A stretch of DNA of 42,721 nucleotides, from the NCBI GenBank assembly GCA_050260255.1, contig JBLNBW010000052.1:1-42721 (forward strand), written 5' to 3'. Position 1 is the first letter of the stretch. Each line of letters begins with the position of its first letter. Origin of the DNA: JAQGMV01 sp050260255 (GTDB lineage Bacteria; Pseudomonadota; Gammaproteobacteria; Burkholderiales; SG8-41). Both the position numbers and the translations under genes were made by a program. The notes under the pieces were generated by a model that saw only the letters and a program-made list of their open reading frames with translations, was not told the origin of the DNA and made no database searches. This document shows positions 32,238 to 41,306 of the stretch, in pieces.

Positions 32238-33440
32238 ATGCAAAAGAACAACGATCAGGACGTGGACGAAACAAGCGCAGGCTCGGATAGTGTTCGAATT
32301 GAGCCCTGGGCAGTTGCTATTACCTTGGCGAAGCGCAAGGGCTTAATACTGGCACTGCCGGTTATCGGCGGTCTTGTCGCCCTTATCATTGTCTTATTGC
32401 TCCCGAAGCTATATACAGCGACGGGTAGAATTCTGCCACCCCAACAAACATCGTCATCAGCTGCCGCGATGCTCGGACAACTTGGTAGCTTGGCGGGTGG
32501 CGCGGCAAACGCGCTTGGAATAAAAAGCCCTGCCGAGCTTTATATTGGCATGCTAAAGAGTCGTACAGTGGCTGATGCGCTGATCGCGCGGTTTGATCTT
32601 CGCGCATACTACAAAGCCGACTTAGCATCGACTGCCCGAAAGCATCTAGCTGATTCATCAAAAATCTCAGCCGGTAAGGATGGAATCATCACTATTGAGG
32701 TGGATGATCGCGATCCTAAACGTGCGGCGGACATCGCAAACGGCTATATCGAAGAACTAACAAAGCTTACAACCGTACTGGCGGTAACGGAGGCTGCTCA
32801 ACGGCGGCTTTTTTTTGAGCAACAGCTAGAGCAAGCGAAGAACAATCTTCTGAAAGCAGAACTTGCCGCTCGTGACGGTCTCGACTCTGGCGTTACGGTA
32901 ATAGATGCGCGTGGTAAGTCTCTCGTTGAAACGAGCGCTCAGTTACGTGCACGTGCAGCTGCGAAAGAAGTCGAGCTAAAAGCAATGCGCGCGTTTGCCA
33001 CTGAGCGGCATCCCGATATAGATCGGGTAAAAGGAGAACTCGCGGCTCTTCGCGATGAGATAGGGAAGCTTGAAGGCGCTACACCAGCTCGTCTGCCTTC
33101 TGGCTCAAACAGCAATCCCAGAGGAATTAAAAACCTCGAGCTGCTGCGTAACGTCAGGTATTTTGAATTTTTGTTTGAATTACTCGGCAGGCAATATGAG
33201 GTTGCGAGAATAGACGAGGCGAAGGACACCGCCATAATTCAGGTGTTAGACCGCGCCATTGAGCCGGATCAATATTCGAAACCTAGACGATTGCTAATCG
33301 TAACCGTATCGAGCGTCGTTACCATGATTGTCGCTTTAGTTTTAGCGATGCTCCTCGAGCATATCTCTCGGATAAAGAGTGATCCTATAAGAGGCGACAA
33401 ACTGAAACAGTTTCTTGATTACTTAAGACAATGGCGTTAA
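32238..33440 (+). CDS. Polysaccharide chain-length regulator / co-polymerase (Wzz family)
   Basis: This 400-residue inner-membrane protein has two membrane segments (about 36-57 and 353-373) flanking a large periplasmic region with coiled-coil-like helices (about 170-260, rich in Glu/Ala/Lys). The pattern GIKNLELLRNVRYFEFLFELLGRQYEVARIDEAKD and IEPDQYSKPRR before the second membrane segment is typical of this family. There is no C-terminal tyrosine kinase domain. It controls the length of Wzy-made polymer or bridges to the exporter. It starts 8 bp after the upstream stop; a TTG in the same frame at 32226 overlaps that stop and is a less likely start. Confidence 0.9.
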   Translation: MQKNNDQDVDETSAGSDSVRIEPWAVAITLAKRKGLILALPVIGGLVALIIVLLLPKLYTATGRILPPQQTSSSAAAMLGQLGSLAGGAANALGIKSPAELYIGMLKSRTVADALIARFDLRAYYKADLASTARKHLADSSKISAGKDGIITIEVDDRDPKRAADIANGYIEELTKLTTVLAVTEAAQRRLFFEQQLEQAKNNLLKAELAARDGLDSGVTVIDARGKSLVETSAQLRARAAAKEVELKAMRAFATERHPDIDRVKGELAALRDEIGKLEGATPARLPSGSNSNPRGIKNLELLRNVRYFEFLFELLGRQYEVARIDEAKDTAIIQVLDRAIEPDQYSKPRRLLIVTVSSVVTMIVALVLAMLLEHISRIKSDPIRGDKLKQFLDYLRQWR

Positions 33441-33474
33441 TTGACTCGCCCTCTGCTACGGGGAAGGAAACAAA

Positions 33475-34428
33475 GTGAGAAGTTATAGCTTACGAAAGAG
33501 AGTGCTTGTCACTGGCGGAGCTGGGTTCCTTGGTTCGCACCTTTGCGAAAGGTTGTTGGACAAGGGGCATGAGGTACTGTGCCTGGACAATTTCTTCACC
33601 GGAACCAAAGACAACATTGTCCATTTGCACACGAACCCGCGTTTTGAGTTGATGAGGCATGATGTAACGTTTCCGTTATATGTTGAAGTGGATGAAATTT
33701 ATAACCTTGCGTGTCCGGCCGCGCCGATACATTACCAACATGATCCCGTGCAGACGACGAAAACGAGTGTGCACGGAGCTATAAATATGCTCGGTCTCGC
33801 GAAGCGTCTAGGCGCAAAGATCTTGCAAGCGTCAACGAGCGAAGTCTACGGGGATCCGAAGGTCCATCCGCAAAGCGAAGCGTATTGGGGGCACGTAAAT
33901 CCCATAGGCATACGGTCTTGCTACGATGAAGGAAAGCGTTGCGCCGAAACGCTTTTTTTTGATTATCACCGGCAGGCAAACTTGCGCATCAAGGTTGCGC
34001 GGATTTTTAACACCTACGGGCCACGAATGCACCCCAATGATGGGCGAGTTGTTTCGAATTTTATTGTACAAGCGTTGAAAGGCGAGCCCATTACCGTCTA
34101 TGGCGATGGCGCTCAAACTAGATCGTTCTGTTACGTAGATGATCTGGTTGATGGTCTTATAGGTTTAATGGAGACGCCTGACGACGTTGTCGGTCCTATG
34201 AATCTCGGTAATCCAGACGAATTTACCATTCGGCAATTGGCGGAAATCGTGATCGATTTGACGGGGGGTAAATCAAAAGTCGTCTATCGGCGGCTGCCAG
34301 CGGATGATCCTGCTCAGCGGAAACCCGACATTTCCTTCGCAACGCGCCAATTAGAGTGGCATCCCCGCGTATCTCTCATTGAGGGACTGCGTAGGACGAT
34401 CGCATATTTTAAAGAGTCATTAAGTTAG
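33475..34428 (+). CDS. UDP-glucuronate decarboxylase (UDP-xylose synthase)
   Basis: This 317-residue extended SDR converts UDP-glucuronate to UDP-xylose with bound NAD. It has GGAGFLGSH (14-22), the characteristic NLACPAAPIHYQHDPVQTTKTSV (77-99), STSEVYGDP (120-128) and the YxxxK pair Tyr150/Lys154. NTYGPRMHPNDGRVVSNFI and the AQTRSFCYVDDLVDGL segment are typical of UXS. GTG start with GGAAGGA 7 nt upstream. Its substrate needs a UDP-glucose dehydrogenase; the only candidate in the window (41306-42610) lacks the expected catalytic Cys. Confidence 0.95.
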   Translation: MRSYSLRKRVLVTGGAGFLGSHLCERLLDKGHEVLCLDNFFTGTKDNIVHLHTNPRFELMRHDVTFPLYVEVDEIYNLACPAAPIHYQHDPVQTTKTSVHGAINMLGLAKRLGAKILQASTSEVYGDPKVHPQSEAYWGHVNPIGIRSCYDEGKRCAETLFFDYHRQANLRIKVARIFNTYGPRMHPNDGRVVSNFIVQALKGEPITVYGDGAQTRSFCYVDDLVDGLIGLMETPDDVVGPMNLGNPDEFTIRQLAEIVIDLTGGKSKVVYRRLPADDPAQRKPDISFATRQLEWHPRVSLIEGLRRTIAYFKESLS

Positions 34429-34439
34429 GGTGATGATGC

Positions 34440-35501
34440 ATGAATAAGCGGGTATTAATAATAACGGGCGCCGGTGGATTAATTGGATCCGAAGTAGCGG
34501 TTGCACTAGCCGGAGATTACGACGTTGTTGTCGGTATTGATAACAATCAGCGGAAGGTTTTCTTTGGCTCTGCCGGAGATACAACATGGCGGCGAGCGGA
34601 AGTCGAAAACCTGGTGCCGAATTATAGGCACGTATCTCTGGATATTAGAGACCGCAGTGCAGTCTTGGATCTAATCCAAGATGTTATGCCTACGGACATC
34701 GTCCACTGCGCAGCGCAGCCCAGTCATGATCTCGCGGCAAAAATTCCCTTCGATGACTTTGATGTTAACGCCGTCGGTACACTAAACCTCCTCGAGGCAT
34801 TCCGACGTCGCGCGAGTAAGGGCAGTTTCGTCTACCTTTCAACGAACAAAGTATATGGTGATGGCCCCAATGCAATAAAGCTGAGGGAATTAGACACACG
34901 GTACGATTACGCAGACGCGGCCTTTGCATATGGCATACCAGAGACGTTTTCTATTGATCAATGTCTCCATTCATTGTTTGGTGCATCAAAGGTAGCAGCG
35001 GATGTTATCGTTCAAGAGTACGGTAGATATTTCGGCATAAATACGTGTTGCTTGCGCGGGGGATGTCTCACGGGGCCGAATCATTCTGGCGTGCAGTTAC
35101 ATGGATTTCTTAATTACCTCGTAAAGGCCAACATCGAGCGCAGAAAATATATCGTTTTTGGTTATAAGGGTAAGCAGGTCAGAGACAATATCCATTCAAG
35201 GGACGTTGCGAACTTCATCAGACATTTTCTCGCCAAGCCGCGCGTCGGCGAGGTTTATAACATTGGCGGGGGAAAGGAAAACTCAATCTCCATTTTGGAG
35301 GCGTTCAATGTCGTTTCTGGAATCTCCGGAATCGACATGGAATATGAATACTCGGACCAGGCGCGAATTGGGGATCACATTTGCTACTACAGTGATCTCA
35401 GAAAGATGGTCTCTCATTACCCTGAATGGCAAATCACTACGAGCGTTAAAGAAACGATAGCTGAAATTGTGGAAGCGGCGGCTAGGCGCAAGGCTGAATG
35501 A
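34440..35501 (+). CDS. NAD-dependent epimerase/dehydratase, CDP-paratose 2-epimerase-like
   Basis: This 353-residue extended SDR has the loop GAGGLIGS (10-17), YLSTNKVYGDGPN (132-144) and LRGGCLTGPNHSGVQLHGFLNYLV (205-228). The last segment resembles the CDP-tyvelose/paratose epimerase group. The usual Tyr of YxxxK is Phe180 (LHSLFGASK, Lys184 retained). It lies 11 bp after the UXS gene and overlaps the fucosyltransferase start by 4 bp (ATGA), so it is co-translated. The exact substrate cannot be told from sequence; a nucleotide sugar for this polysaccharide is likely. Confidence 0.82.
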   Translation: MNKRVLIITGAGGLIGSEVAVALAGDYDVVVGIDNNQRKVFFGSAGDTTWRRAEVENLVPNYRHVSLDIRDRSAVLDLIQDVMPTDIVHCAAQPSHDLAAKIPFDDFDVNAVGTLNLLEAFRRRASKGSFVYLSTNKVYGDGPNAIKLRELDTRYDYADAAFAYGIPETFSIDQCLHSLFGASKVAADVIVQEYGRYFGINTCCLRGGCLTGPNHSGVQLHGFLNYLVKANIERRKYIVFGYKGKQVRDNIHSRDVANFIRHFLAKPRVGEVYNIGGGKENSISILEAFNVVSGISGIDMEYEYSDQARIGDHICYYSDLRKMVSHYPEWQITTSVKETIAEIVEAAARRKAE

Positions 35502-36382
35502 TTATTGCTAATCTGAAGGGCGGCTTGGGGAATCAAATGTTCCAGTACGCCTTGGCGTACACCTTAGCCCATAAAACGCGTAGCCATGTGAAGGTGGACC
35601 TCCGCTATTTGAGTGAACGTCGCGGCAGCCGAGGCTATGTTGACAGGCAGTATGATTTAGACGTTTTCGGCATTCCCGCGAATCAAGCAAATTGGCCGGA
35701 ATTGGCCAGCGTGGGGATGGCATGGGGCGATTTTAGAACGAGATTCGTTCTAGCGAAGATCTTGGATCGCGTTGGTTTCCGCGTTGTATGTGAGCGGGTC
35801 CCCCGCTTCGAAGAGCGCGTGTTGGCGCGAAGCGGCGTATTGTACTTGGATGGGTATTGGCAAAGCGAAAAATATTTTCGATCCGTGGAACGTCAAATTC
35901 GCGAACGATTTTCTCTGGCCGGAGTTGAACGTAATGACTCGGTACGCCAACTTGCAGATCGCATTAGATGTCAAGAGGCGGTGTGTGTCAACGTGCGCCG
36001 TACCGATTTCGTTGGGCACGCTAATCACGACGTCGTGACGACTGACTACTACCAGCAAGCGATGGTGGCATTAAGAAAGGCGATCGGCAGCCGTTTCGAA
36101 CTGTTTATCTTCTCCGACGACGTGGAGTGGTGTGCAAAAAACCTCAATCTCCATATCAACCAAAATATCGTTGCGCATGATTACGCTGGCTGGAAGTTTT
36201 CAGCCTATCTTCACTTAATGTCGCAATGCAAGTACTTCATCATTCCTAATAGCACATTTGCCTGGTGGGCGGCTTGGCTCAGCACGCGACCTGGAAAGAT
36301 TGTATATGCTCCTCGCATATGGAGTGGCACAGGTCACGTCGACGCCAAGGATATTGTTCCAAGCTCTTGGATCTTAATCTAG
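35498..36382 (+). CDS. Alpha-1,2-fucosyltransferase (GT11)
   Basis: This 294-residue cytoplasmic glycosyltransferase uses GDP-fucose. It has the GT11 N-terminus ANLKGGLGNQMFQYALAY (4-21), the region VNVRRTDF corresponding to the HxRRxD motif (Asn in place of the His), FIFSDDVEWC and the C-terminal FIIPNSTFAWWAAWLS. Its donor is the product of manC, gmd and fcl located 6-10 kb upstream, which ties the two loci together. The start overlaps the previous stop by 4 bp. Confidence 0.92.
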   Translation: MIIANLKGGLGNQMFQYALAYTLAHKTRSHVKVDLRYLSERRGSRGYVDRQYDLDVFGIPANQANWPELASVGMAWGDFRTRFVLAKILDRVGFRVVCERVPRFEERVLARSGVLYLDGYWQSEKYFRSVERQIRERFSLAGVERNDSVRQLADRIRCQEAVCVNVRRTDFVGHANHDVVTTDYYQQAMVALRKAIGSRFELFIFSDDVEWCAKNLNLHINQNIVAHDYAGWKFSAYLHLMSQCKYFIIPNSTFAWWAAWLSTRPGKIVYAPRIWSGTGHVDAKDIVPSSWILI

Positions 36383-36396
36383 ACGTACCGTAGCAG

Positions 36397-37674
36397 TTGA
36401 ACCCAAAAGCTGCCATAACGATATCATCAATCCACGCGGTCGCGATTGCGCTTGGAATGATGCAACAACTGGCCTTCGGAGCCGTGTTCGGCGTCACAAT
36501 GCAGGCCGGCGTTTTCTTTCTGGCGATGGTATCTCCGTCGTTGACCGCGTTGGTATTCGGGGAGTCGCTGCAGTATGCATTACTGCCCAAACTTTTGAAT
36601 GCAGTGGACGTAAACGCGCGTGTGCATGCAATTCGGTCTGCTCTTAATAGGTCGATGTTGTTAATAGGGGCAGCAGCGATTTTCAGCGGCGCTTGGGGCA
36701 TGATCGTCGGTGGAGATCGCTTCGCGTGGGGTGAGTATTTTTGCTACAGCGCGCTCTTCTTAGTGTCGCACCTGCTGAGCATGTGGGCTGCAACGGTACT
36801 CGTTTCACTTCAAGCTGTCGGGATACTAGTGAAGCCCACTTTTGTTCACTTGATCCCAGTTCCGATTATCTGCATTGTGGCTTTGATGACATCATCGTTG
36901 ACGTGCGTTGCCGTTTCGTTTGTCGTTGCTGCGCTGGTGCAAGTTCTCGCCCTGCTACTGTTTTTTCGCTGTGCCGGGCACGTTTGGACGAGTGCACTAA
37001 AACGATTATCAATCTCTGATTTCATGCAATCTGTGACTTTGCAAGATTTCCGTGTGCTCGTTGTCGCGGCTTCGTTACCGATAATTTCCGCGGTTGATCG
37101 GTATGCGCAAACATTTAACGATGTGGCAGATACCGCAGCGGTGTCTTATGCCTGGGCCATCACCCTCGGGATCGCGAACGTCCTGGCGCGCGGTCCTAAC
37201 TTCGTGCTATCGGTTTACCTTCACAGCGAACAACCCAGCCAAGGACGGTTATCTAATAAAGTTGCTAGTTATGTGGCGACGCTGTTTCTCAGTGCTGGTA
37301 TTGCCGGCTACCTCATGCTGATTGTGTTTCGTATCTTCGGTGCCGGAGCGATACCTATCGCACATCAGTCGACATGGATGTCGATTGAACCGTTCCTTAT
37401 CCCTCAATTGTTGACCTTATCGGTGCTGACCGTGATTCCATCGCTCTATCGCATAGTGGCTCGGCTGTACGGGACTGACGCTGCTGCGCGAATCGCTATT
37501 CTGCAGGTGTCCGTTCATCTTGCGGTTGTCACCGTCTTGTGCGCAGCGGACAAACAGGGGCTTATAAGGTACAGCGCGTCCATGGTTTTGGTCACCATAT
37601 TTGGAGTTCTTATATATCGAACAATTGCAGCTGGCCGATTAACGGAGCCCGGTATGGGTAGTAAAGGAGTTTGA
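36397..37674 (+). CDS. Wzx-like polysaccharide flippase (MOP/MATE-type membrane protein)
   Basis: This 425-residue, highly hydrophobic protein has about twelve membrane segments and Arg/Lys-rich loops. Patterns such as QAGVFFLAMVSPSLTALVFGESLQYALLPKL and the even spacing of helices fit the MOP superfamily used to flip lipid-linked repeat units. The identification rests on topology and location between glycosyltransferase genes. The start is a TTG 14 bp after the fucosyltransferase stop with a poor ribosome site; an ATG at 36457 would cut into the first helix. Confidence 0.75.
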   Translation: MNPKAAITISSIHAVAIALGMMQQLAFGAVFGVTMQAGVFFLAMVSPSLTALVFGESLQYALLPKLLNAVDVNARVHAIRSALNRSMLLIGAAAIFSGAWGMIVGGDRFAWGEYFCYSALFLVSHLLSMWAATVLVSLQAVGILVKPTFVHLIPVPIICIVALMTSSLTCVAVSFVVAALVQVLALLLFFRCAGHVWTSALKRLSISDFMQSVTLQDFRVLVVAASLPIISAVDRYAQTFNDVADTAAVSYAWAITLGIANVLARGPNFVLSVYLHSEQPSQGRLSNKVASYVATLFLSAGIAGYLMLIVFRIFGAGAIPIAHQSTWMSIEPFLIPQLLTLSVLTVIPSLYRIVARLYGTDAAARIAILQVSVHLAVVTVLCAADKQGLIRYSASMVLVTIFGVLIYRTIAAGRLTEPGMGSKGV

Positions 37675-37676
37675 GA

Positions 37677-38435
37677 ATGAGGCGCAGACTGGGGCTCTTT
37701 CTCACGACCATTGGATTCAACCCGCTGCGAATCTTTCCCGCGATAAAAAGTGTCGCGCCTTATTTAAAAGGGTACTTAAGAGTACTGCGAACATCGAGTT
37801 CCGAGTGGCCTATCGAGCTGTCACCAGCGTTAGGAGACCGGTACATGCCGGCGGGATCGATCGTGCGTCACTATTTTCACATGGATCTATGGGCGGCGAG
37901 GAAGGTTTTCAGAGGCGGCTACGCGCGCGTCATTGACGTGGGATCGAGAGTAGATGGCTATATCGCCCATGTGCTTACGTTTCGGTCAATCGAAGTACTA
38001 GATGTGCGCGAATTGCGCTCGCCAGACAAGGCATTGATCTTTCGAAAGCACGATGTCTTAAACGGGCCAACCCCTACGAACGATGCGGATTGCGTTTCCT
38101 GCTTGCATGCCCTAGAGCACTTCGGGTTAGGAAGATACGGTGACAATATTGACTTGGACGGATGGAGAAAGGGGCTCGACGGTTTGGTGCGTATGCTTCG
38201 AGTGGGGGGGGCGTTACTGGTTGCGGTTCCGATTGGTCGCCAAAGAATAGAATTCGATGCCAATCGAATCTTCGACGCCCGGTCGTTCGTGAAAGAATGT
38301 GAGAGTAAGGGGTTGGCGTTACGGTCGTTCTCTTACATCGACGATAACGGGGCTTTCAATGACAACGTTGATGTCCCGGACACCGCAGGCATGGACTACG
38401 CGTGCGGATGCTTTGAATTCGAAAGGTATGCGTAG
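37677..38435 (+). CDS. DUF268 family protein
   Basis: This 252-residue protein shows the DUF268 pattern: DLWAARKVFRG, VIDVGSRVDGYIAHVLTF, EVLDVRELRS, CVSCLHALEHFGLGRYGDNID and MLRVGGALLVAVPIGRQRIEFDANRIFD. The order of these blocks resembles a methyltransferase fold (SCLHALEH and the PIGR strand correspond to later motifs), but a SAM-binding loop is not proven and the function is not established. The ATG at 37677 is chosen because AAGGAG lies 7 nt upstream; a TTG at 37671 is too close. It follows the flippase with a 2-bp gap. Confidence 0.8.
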   Translation: MRRRLGLFLTTIGFNPLRIFPAIKSVAPYLKGYLRVLRTSSSEWPIELSPALGDRYMPAGSIVRHYFHMDLWAARKVFRGGYARVIDVGSRVDGYIAHVLTFRSIEVLDVRELRSPDKALIFRKHDVLNGPTPTNDADCVSCLHALEHFGLGRYGDNIDLDGWRKGLDGLVRMLRVGGALLVAVPIGRQRIEFDANRIFDARSFVKECESKGLALRSFSYIDDNGAFNDNVDVPDTAGMDYACGCFEFERYA

Positions 38436-38479
38436 TGTAGTAGCGCGATCGCTGCGTTTCACATTACACGGTATACCAG

Positions 38480-39529
38480 ATGGTTATCAGTCGCCGAATT
38501 TTGTTGACGATTGCCTTTGTTCTGGCTTCGCCAATTGTATGGTGGTCATCGAACTGGGGGATCATTTCGTCTCCTGATGGATTTGACCCGCTGCGATATG
38601 AATATTACGCGCGAGAGGGATTGCCTTCCGAGCTGCTTCTTTCGTCGTCATATCGAGTTGTGCTTTTGCTACAGACTATTTACGAAGCACTGCCGTTTTA
38701 TTGGGGGTACGTAATATTTGCTGCGGCGCTATTGGTGCTTGTTTTGTGGAGCAATCGAGATCGTCATCTAGCTGTTGCGCTACTTTCCCCTATTTCGTTC
38801 TATTTTTTTGCGCAAACCGGAAAGGACTGGATCACTATCCTTGCGCTCTCCTGTTTTGCTATTGCTCTACGGAGATTTACTAGTTGGACTTACTTGATCC
38901 TTTGCGGGTTAATAGTAATGCTGGCGGTGTTTTTGCGCCCATCTCTGCTGCCGGTGCTTGTCGTTTTGTTCGTCGTTGTGCGGCGTGGCGTGATACTGGG
39001 GGGGGGGATTTCAGTAGTTGCAGGTGCTGCACTTTATCTAACGGGTGACTTTCCGTTCATGCTTGACCTCTTGGGTGAGACGGTGCAGCAGGAAGATTCA
39101 GGTCAGTATGTTCGACTGATGCGCGAGCTTACATTTGGCTATGCGGCGCCGGCAATCATCTTAAAATTTGCCCTATATTATGCTTCGATCATCTTTCAGC
39201 CGCTCCTTGCATTAGCGAAAGCCGTTGTCGCTGGTAGCGCGGGTACATATGTGCTATTTGAAGGTGCGTGCTTGACGACTCTACTTTGGATTCTAGTTCG
39301 CTCTGGCCTTTTAAACGGCTTTCTGTGGTATTCGCTCCCATTCTGTGTTTTGCTGGCATTGACCTCGCCGTTTTACCACTTTCGTTACGTCGAAATAATA
39401 TATCCAGTGCTTCTCTCGCTTGCGGGTTATACGGGTCGGCAGAGTAGAGGCCTTCGATATGCTGGCGCCACAACGGCATTGAACGAGGGGCGTCAATTGC
39501 GACCACTCGATCCACACCTCCAAAGATAA
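38480..39529 (+). CDS. Polytopic membrane protein, probable polysaccharide polymerase (Wzy-like)
   Basis: This 349-residue protein has about nine to ten hydrophobic segments, with a periplasmic-looking loop around DGFDPLRYEYYAREGLPSE near the N-terminus and another around LLGETVQQEDSGQYVRLMRE. FFAQTGKDWITILALS resembles the conserved centre of EpsG/Wzy-type polymerases. No family is recognised with certainty; the role follows from topology and position between the flippase, DUF268 and glycosyltransferase genes. The C-terminal 30 residues are hydrophilic. No clear ribosome site precedes the ATG. Confidence 0.6.
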   Translation: MVISRRILLTIAFVLASPIVWWSSNWGIISSPDGFDPLRYEYYAREGLPSELLLSSSYRVVLLLQTIYEALPFYWGYVIFAAALLVLVLWSNRDRHLAVALLSPISFYFFAQTGKDWITILALSCFAIALRRFTSWTYLILCGLIVMLAVFLRPSLLPVLVVLFVVVRRGVILGGGISVVAGAALYLTGDFPFMLDLLGETVQQEDSGQYVRLMRELTFGYAAPAIILKFALYYASIIFQPLLALAKAVVAGSAGTYVLFEGACLTTLLWILVRSGLLNGFLWYSLPFCVLLALTSPFYHFRYVEIIYPVLLSLAGYTGRQSRGLRYAGATTALNEGRQLRPLDPHLQR

Positions 39530-39543
39530 ATGAAGGTCAGTTG

Positions 39544-40356
39544 GTGAGCAACGAAACCTTAGTGAGCATTGTTATGCCGAGTTATAACTCGGCGCGACAT
39601 ATAACTCAGGCGATACAATCTGTGCTGAGCCAATCATACGGACATTTAGAGTTGCTGGTGATTGATGGGGGCTCAAGCGATGGAACGCGGAATATAGTAA
39701 AAGCGTTCGCTGATACTGACGACCGCGTCCGCTTAATTGAAAACGACAATGACGGTGGTCCTGCGCATGCGCGCGCAGTTGGTATTCGAAGCGCTTGTGG
39801 CGCGTGGATTGCGTTTCTTGATGCGGACGACTACTGGCTACCGAGAAAGCTTGAGCGGCAAATAGGATATATGGTGGAAAGGGAAATCAACTTTTGCTAT
39901 TCAAAATATAGAAGAATCTCTGACGATGGCAAGGTAGCCGGGTGTTTGGTCCCAATGTCGGCGCGTTATGGATACCATTCAGCACTGGCCTCGCGAGGTA
40001 TAGGCACTCTTACTGTTATGCTGCGACGTGACTTGCTTACCGAAGATGTAATATCGATTTGGCGTAGAGCAGGTGGCGAGGAATTGTTATGGTGGCTGCT
40101 GATACTAAAAAAGGGGGCTAAAGCATATCTTCTGAACGAAGACTTGGCGCGATATCGTGATACATCCGGTTCTCTGTCGAAAAACGTTTTTTACACACTT
40201 AGATCGGTGTGGGAGATGTATAGGAAAGAACTCGGGCTTTCGCGCATCGCAGCGGCGTGTTTTTATCTTAGCTACATCGTTGATTCCTCGGTAAGGAGAT
40301 TACGCTTGATGCTCTGTAAATATTTTGCTAACCCGTTGATCCGGACTCCTGCATGA
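39544..40356 (+). CDS. Glycosyltransferase family 2
   Basis: This 270-residue GT-A enzyme has the opening VSIVMPSYNSARHITQAIQSVLSQSY, VIDGGSSDGT, the DDGGPAHARAVGI segment (nucleotide side) and FLDADDYW carrying the DxD-type metal motif. LEDLARY-like NEDLARYR follows. It adds a sugar to the lipid-linked unit at the cytoplasmic face; donor unknown. GTG 39544 is preferred (GAAGG 7 nt upstream) over TTG 39541. Its stop overlaps the next start (ATGA, 40353-40356). Confidence 0.9.
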   Translation: MSNETLVSIVMPSYNSARHITQAIQSVLSQSYGHLELLVIDGGSSDGTRNIVKAFADTDDRVRLIENDNDGGPAHARAVGIRSACGAWIAFLDADDYWLPRKLERQIGYMVEREINFCYSKYRRISDDGKVAGCLVPMSARYGYHSALASRGIGTLTVMLRRDLLTEDVISIWRRAGGEELLWWLLILKKGAKAYLLNEDLARYRDTSGSLSKNVFYTLRSVWEMYRKELGLSRIAAACFYLSYIVDSSVRRLRLMLCKYFANPLIRTPA

Positions 40357-41306
40357 GAGCGTTAGTAACGGGCTGTGCGGGGTTTATCGGTAGCAATATG
40401 GTCGACCGACTTTTGGAGTTGGGCCACGAGGTCGTTGGGTTTGACAATTTCTCCACGGGGCAAGAGAGATTTTTAGTTCGCGCATCGAGAAAGGCTGCTT
40501 TCCATCTTGTGCGAGCCGACTTATTGGATTTTGACGCTCTGTGCCATGCAATGCTTGGATGTGACCTGGTTGTTCATCTTGCCGCAAATGCGGACGTCCG
40601 GTTTGGGACGCAGCATCCCCGTAAGGATCTCGAGCAAAATACTATTGCTACGTATAACGTTCTGGAAGCTATGCGGTTATCCGGAGTGAGACGCATCGCG
40701 TTTTCATCGACCGGATCGGTATACGGCGAGGCGGCCGTGATTCCAACCCCAGAAAACGCTCCGTTTCCGGTGCAAACATCGCTTTACGGCGCTTCTAAAG
40801 TCGCTTGTGAAGGACTAATTGCGGCGTACTGTGAAGGTTTCGGCTTTCAATCATGGATTTTCCGGTTCGTGTCGATACTTGGGGAGCGGTACACCCATGG
40901 ACATGTGTTCGATTTCTACAAGCAGTTGCGCGCCGATCCAACCGTGCTCCGTGTGCTAGGCAACGGAAAGCAACGTAAGTCTTATCTGTACGTGCAGGAT
41001 TGCGTGGATGCGATCCTGGCCGCAATATCCAAGGCAGAGAATAAGGTCAATATTTTCAACCTTGGCGTTGACGACTACTGCGAAGTGAACGATTCAATCC
41101 GCTGGATATGCGAGACGCTTGGCGTCAACCCGCAGATCGAATACGCTGGTGGCGATCGGGGATGGATCGGCGACAACCCTTTCATTTTCCTAAAAACTGA
41201 TGCGATTCGATCACTGGGCTGGGCGCCAGGACTGACTATACGGGAAGGTATCGTAAGGACCGTCGAGTTCCTCCGCGGGAACGAGTGGGTGTTGGAGGCG
41301 CGCTAA
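40353..41306 (+). CDS. NAD-dependent nucleotide-sugar epimerase (UDP-glucose 4-epimerase-like)
   Basis: This 317-residue extended SDR has GCAGFIGSN (7-15), HLAANADVRFG (75-85), SSTGSVYGEAAVIPTPE (118-134) and the YxxxK pair Tyr145/Lys149 (SLYGASK). RYTHGHVFDFYKQL and the GNGKQRKSYLYVQDCVDA block match the GalE/WbpP group. All catalytic residues are present, unlike the relative at 34440. The substrate (UDP-hexose or UDP-HexNAc) is not determined. It overlaps its neighbours on both sides (4 bp and 1 bp), so it is translated with them. Confidence 0.88.
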   Translation: MRALVTGCAGFIGSNMVDRLLELGHEVVGFDNFSTGQERFLVRASRKAAFHLVRADLLDFDALCHAMLGCDLVVHLAANADVRFGTQHPRKDLEQNTIATYNVLEAMRLSGVRRIAFSSTGSVYGEAAVIPTPENAPFPVQTSLYGASKVACEGLIAAYCEGFGFQSWIFRFVSILGERYTHGHVFDFYKQLRADPTVLRVLGNGKQRKSYLYVQDCVDAILAAISKAENKVNIFNLGVDDYCEVNDSIRWICETLGVNPQIEYAGGDRGWIGDNPFIFLKTDAIRSLGWAPGLTIREGIVRTVEFLRGNEWVLEAR

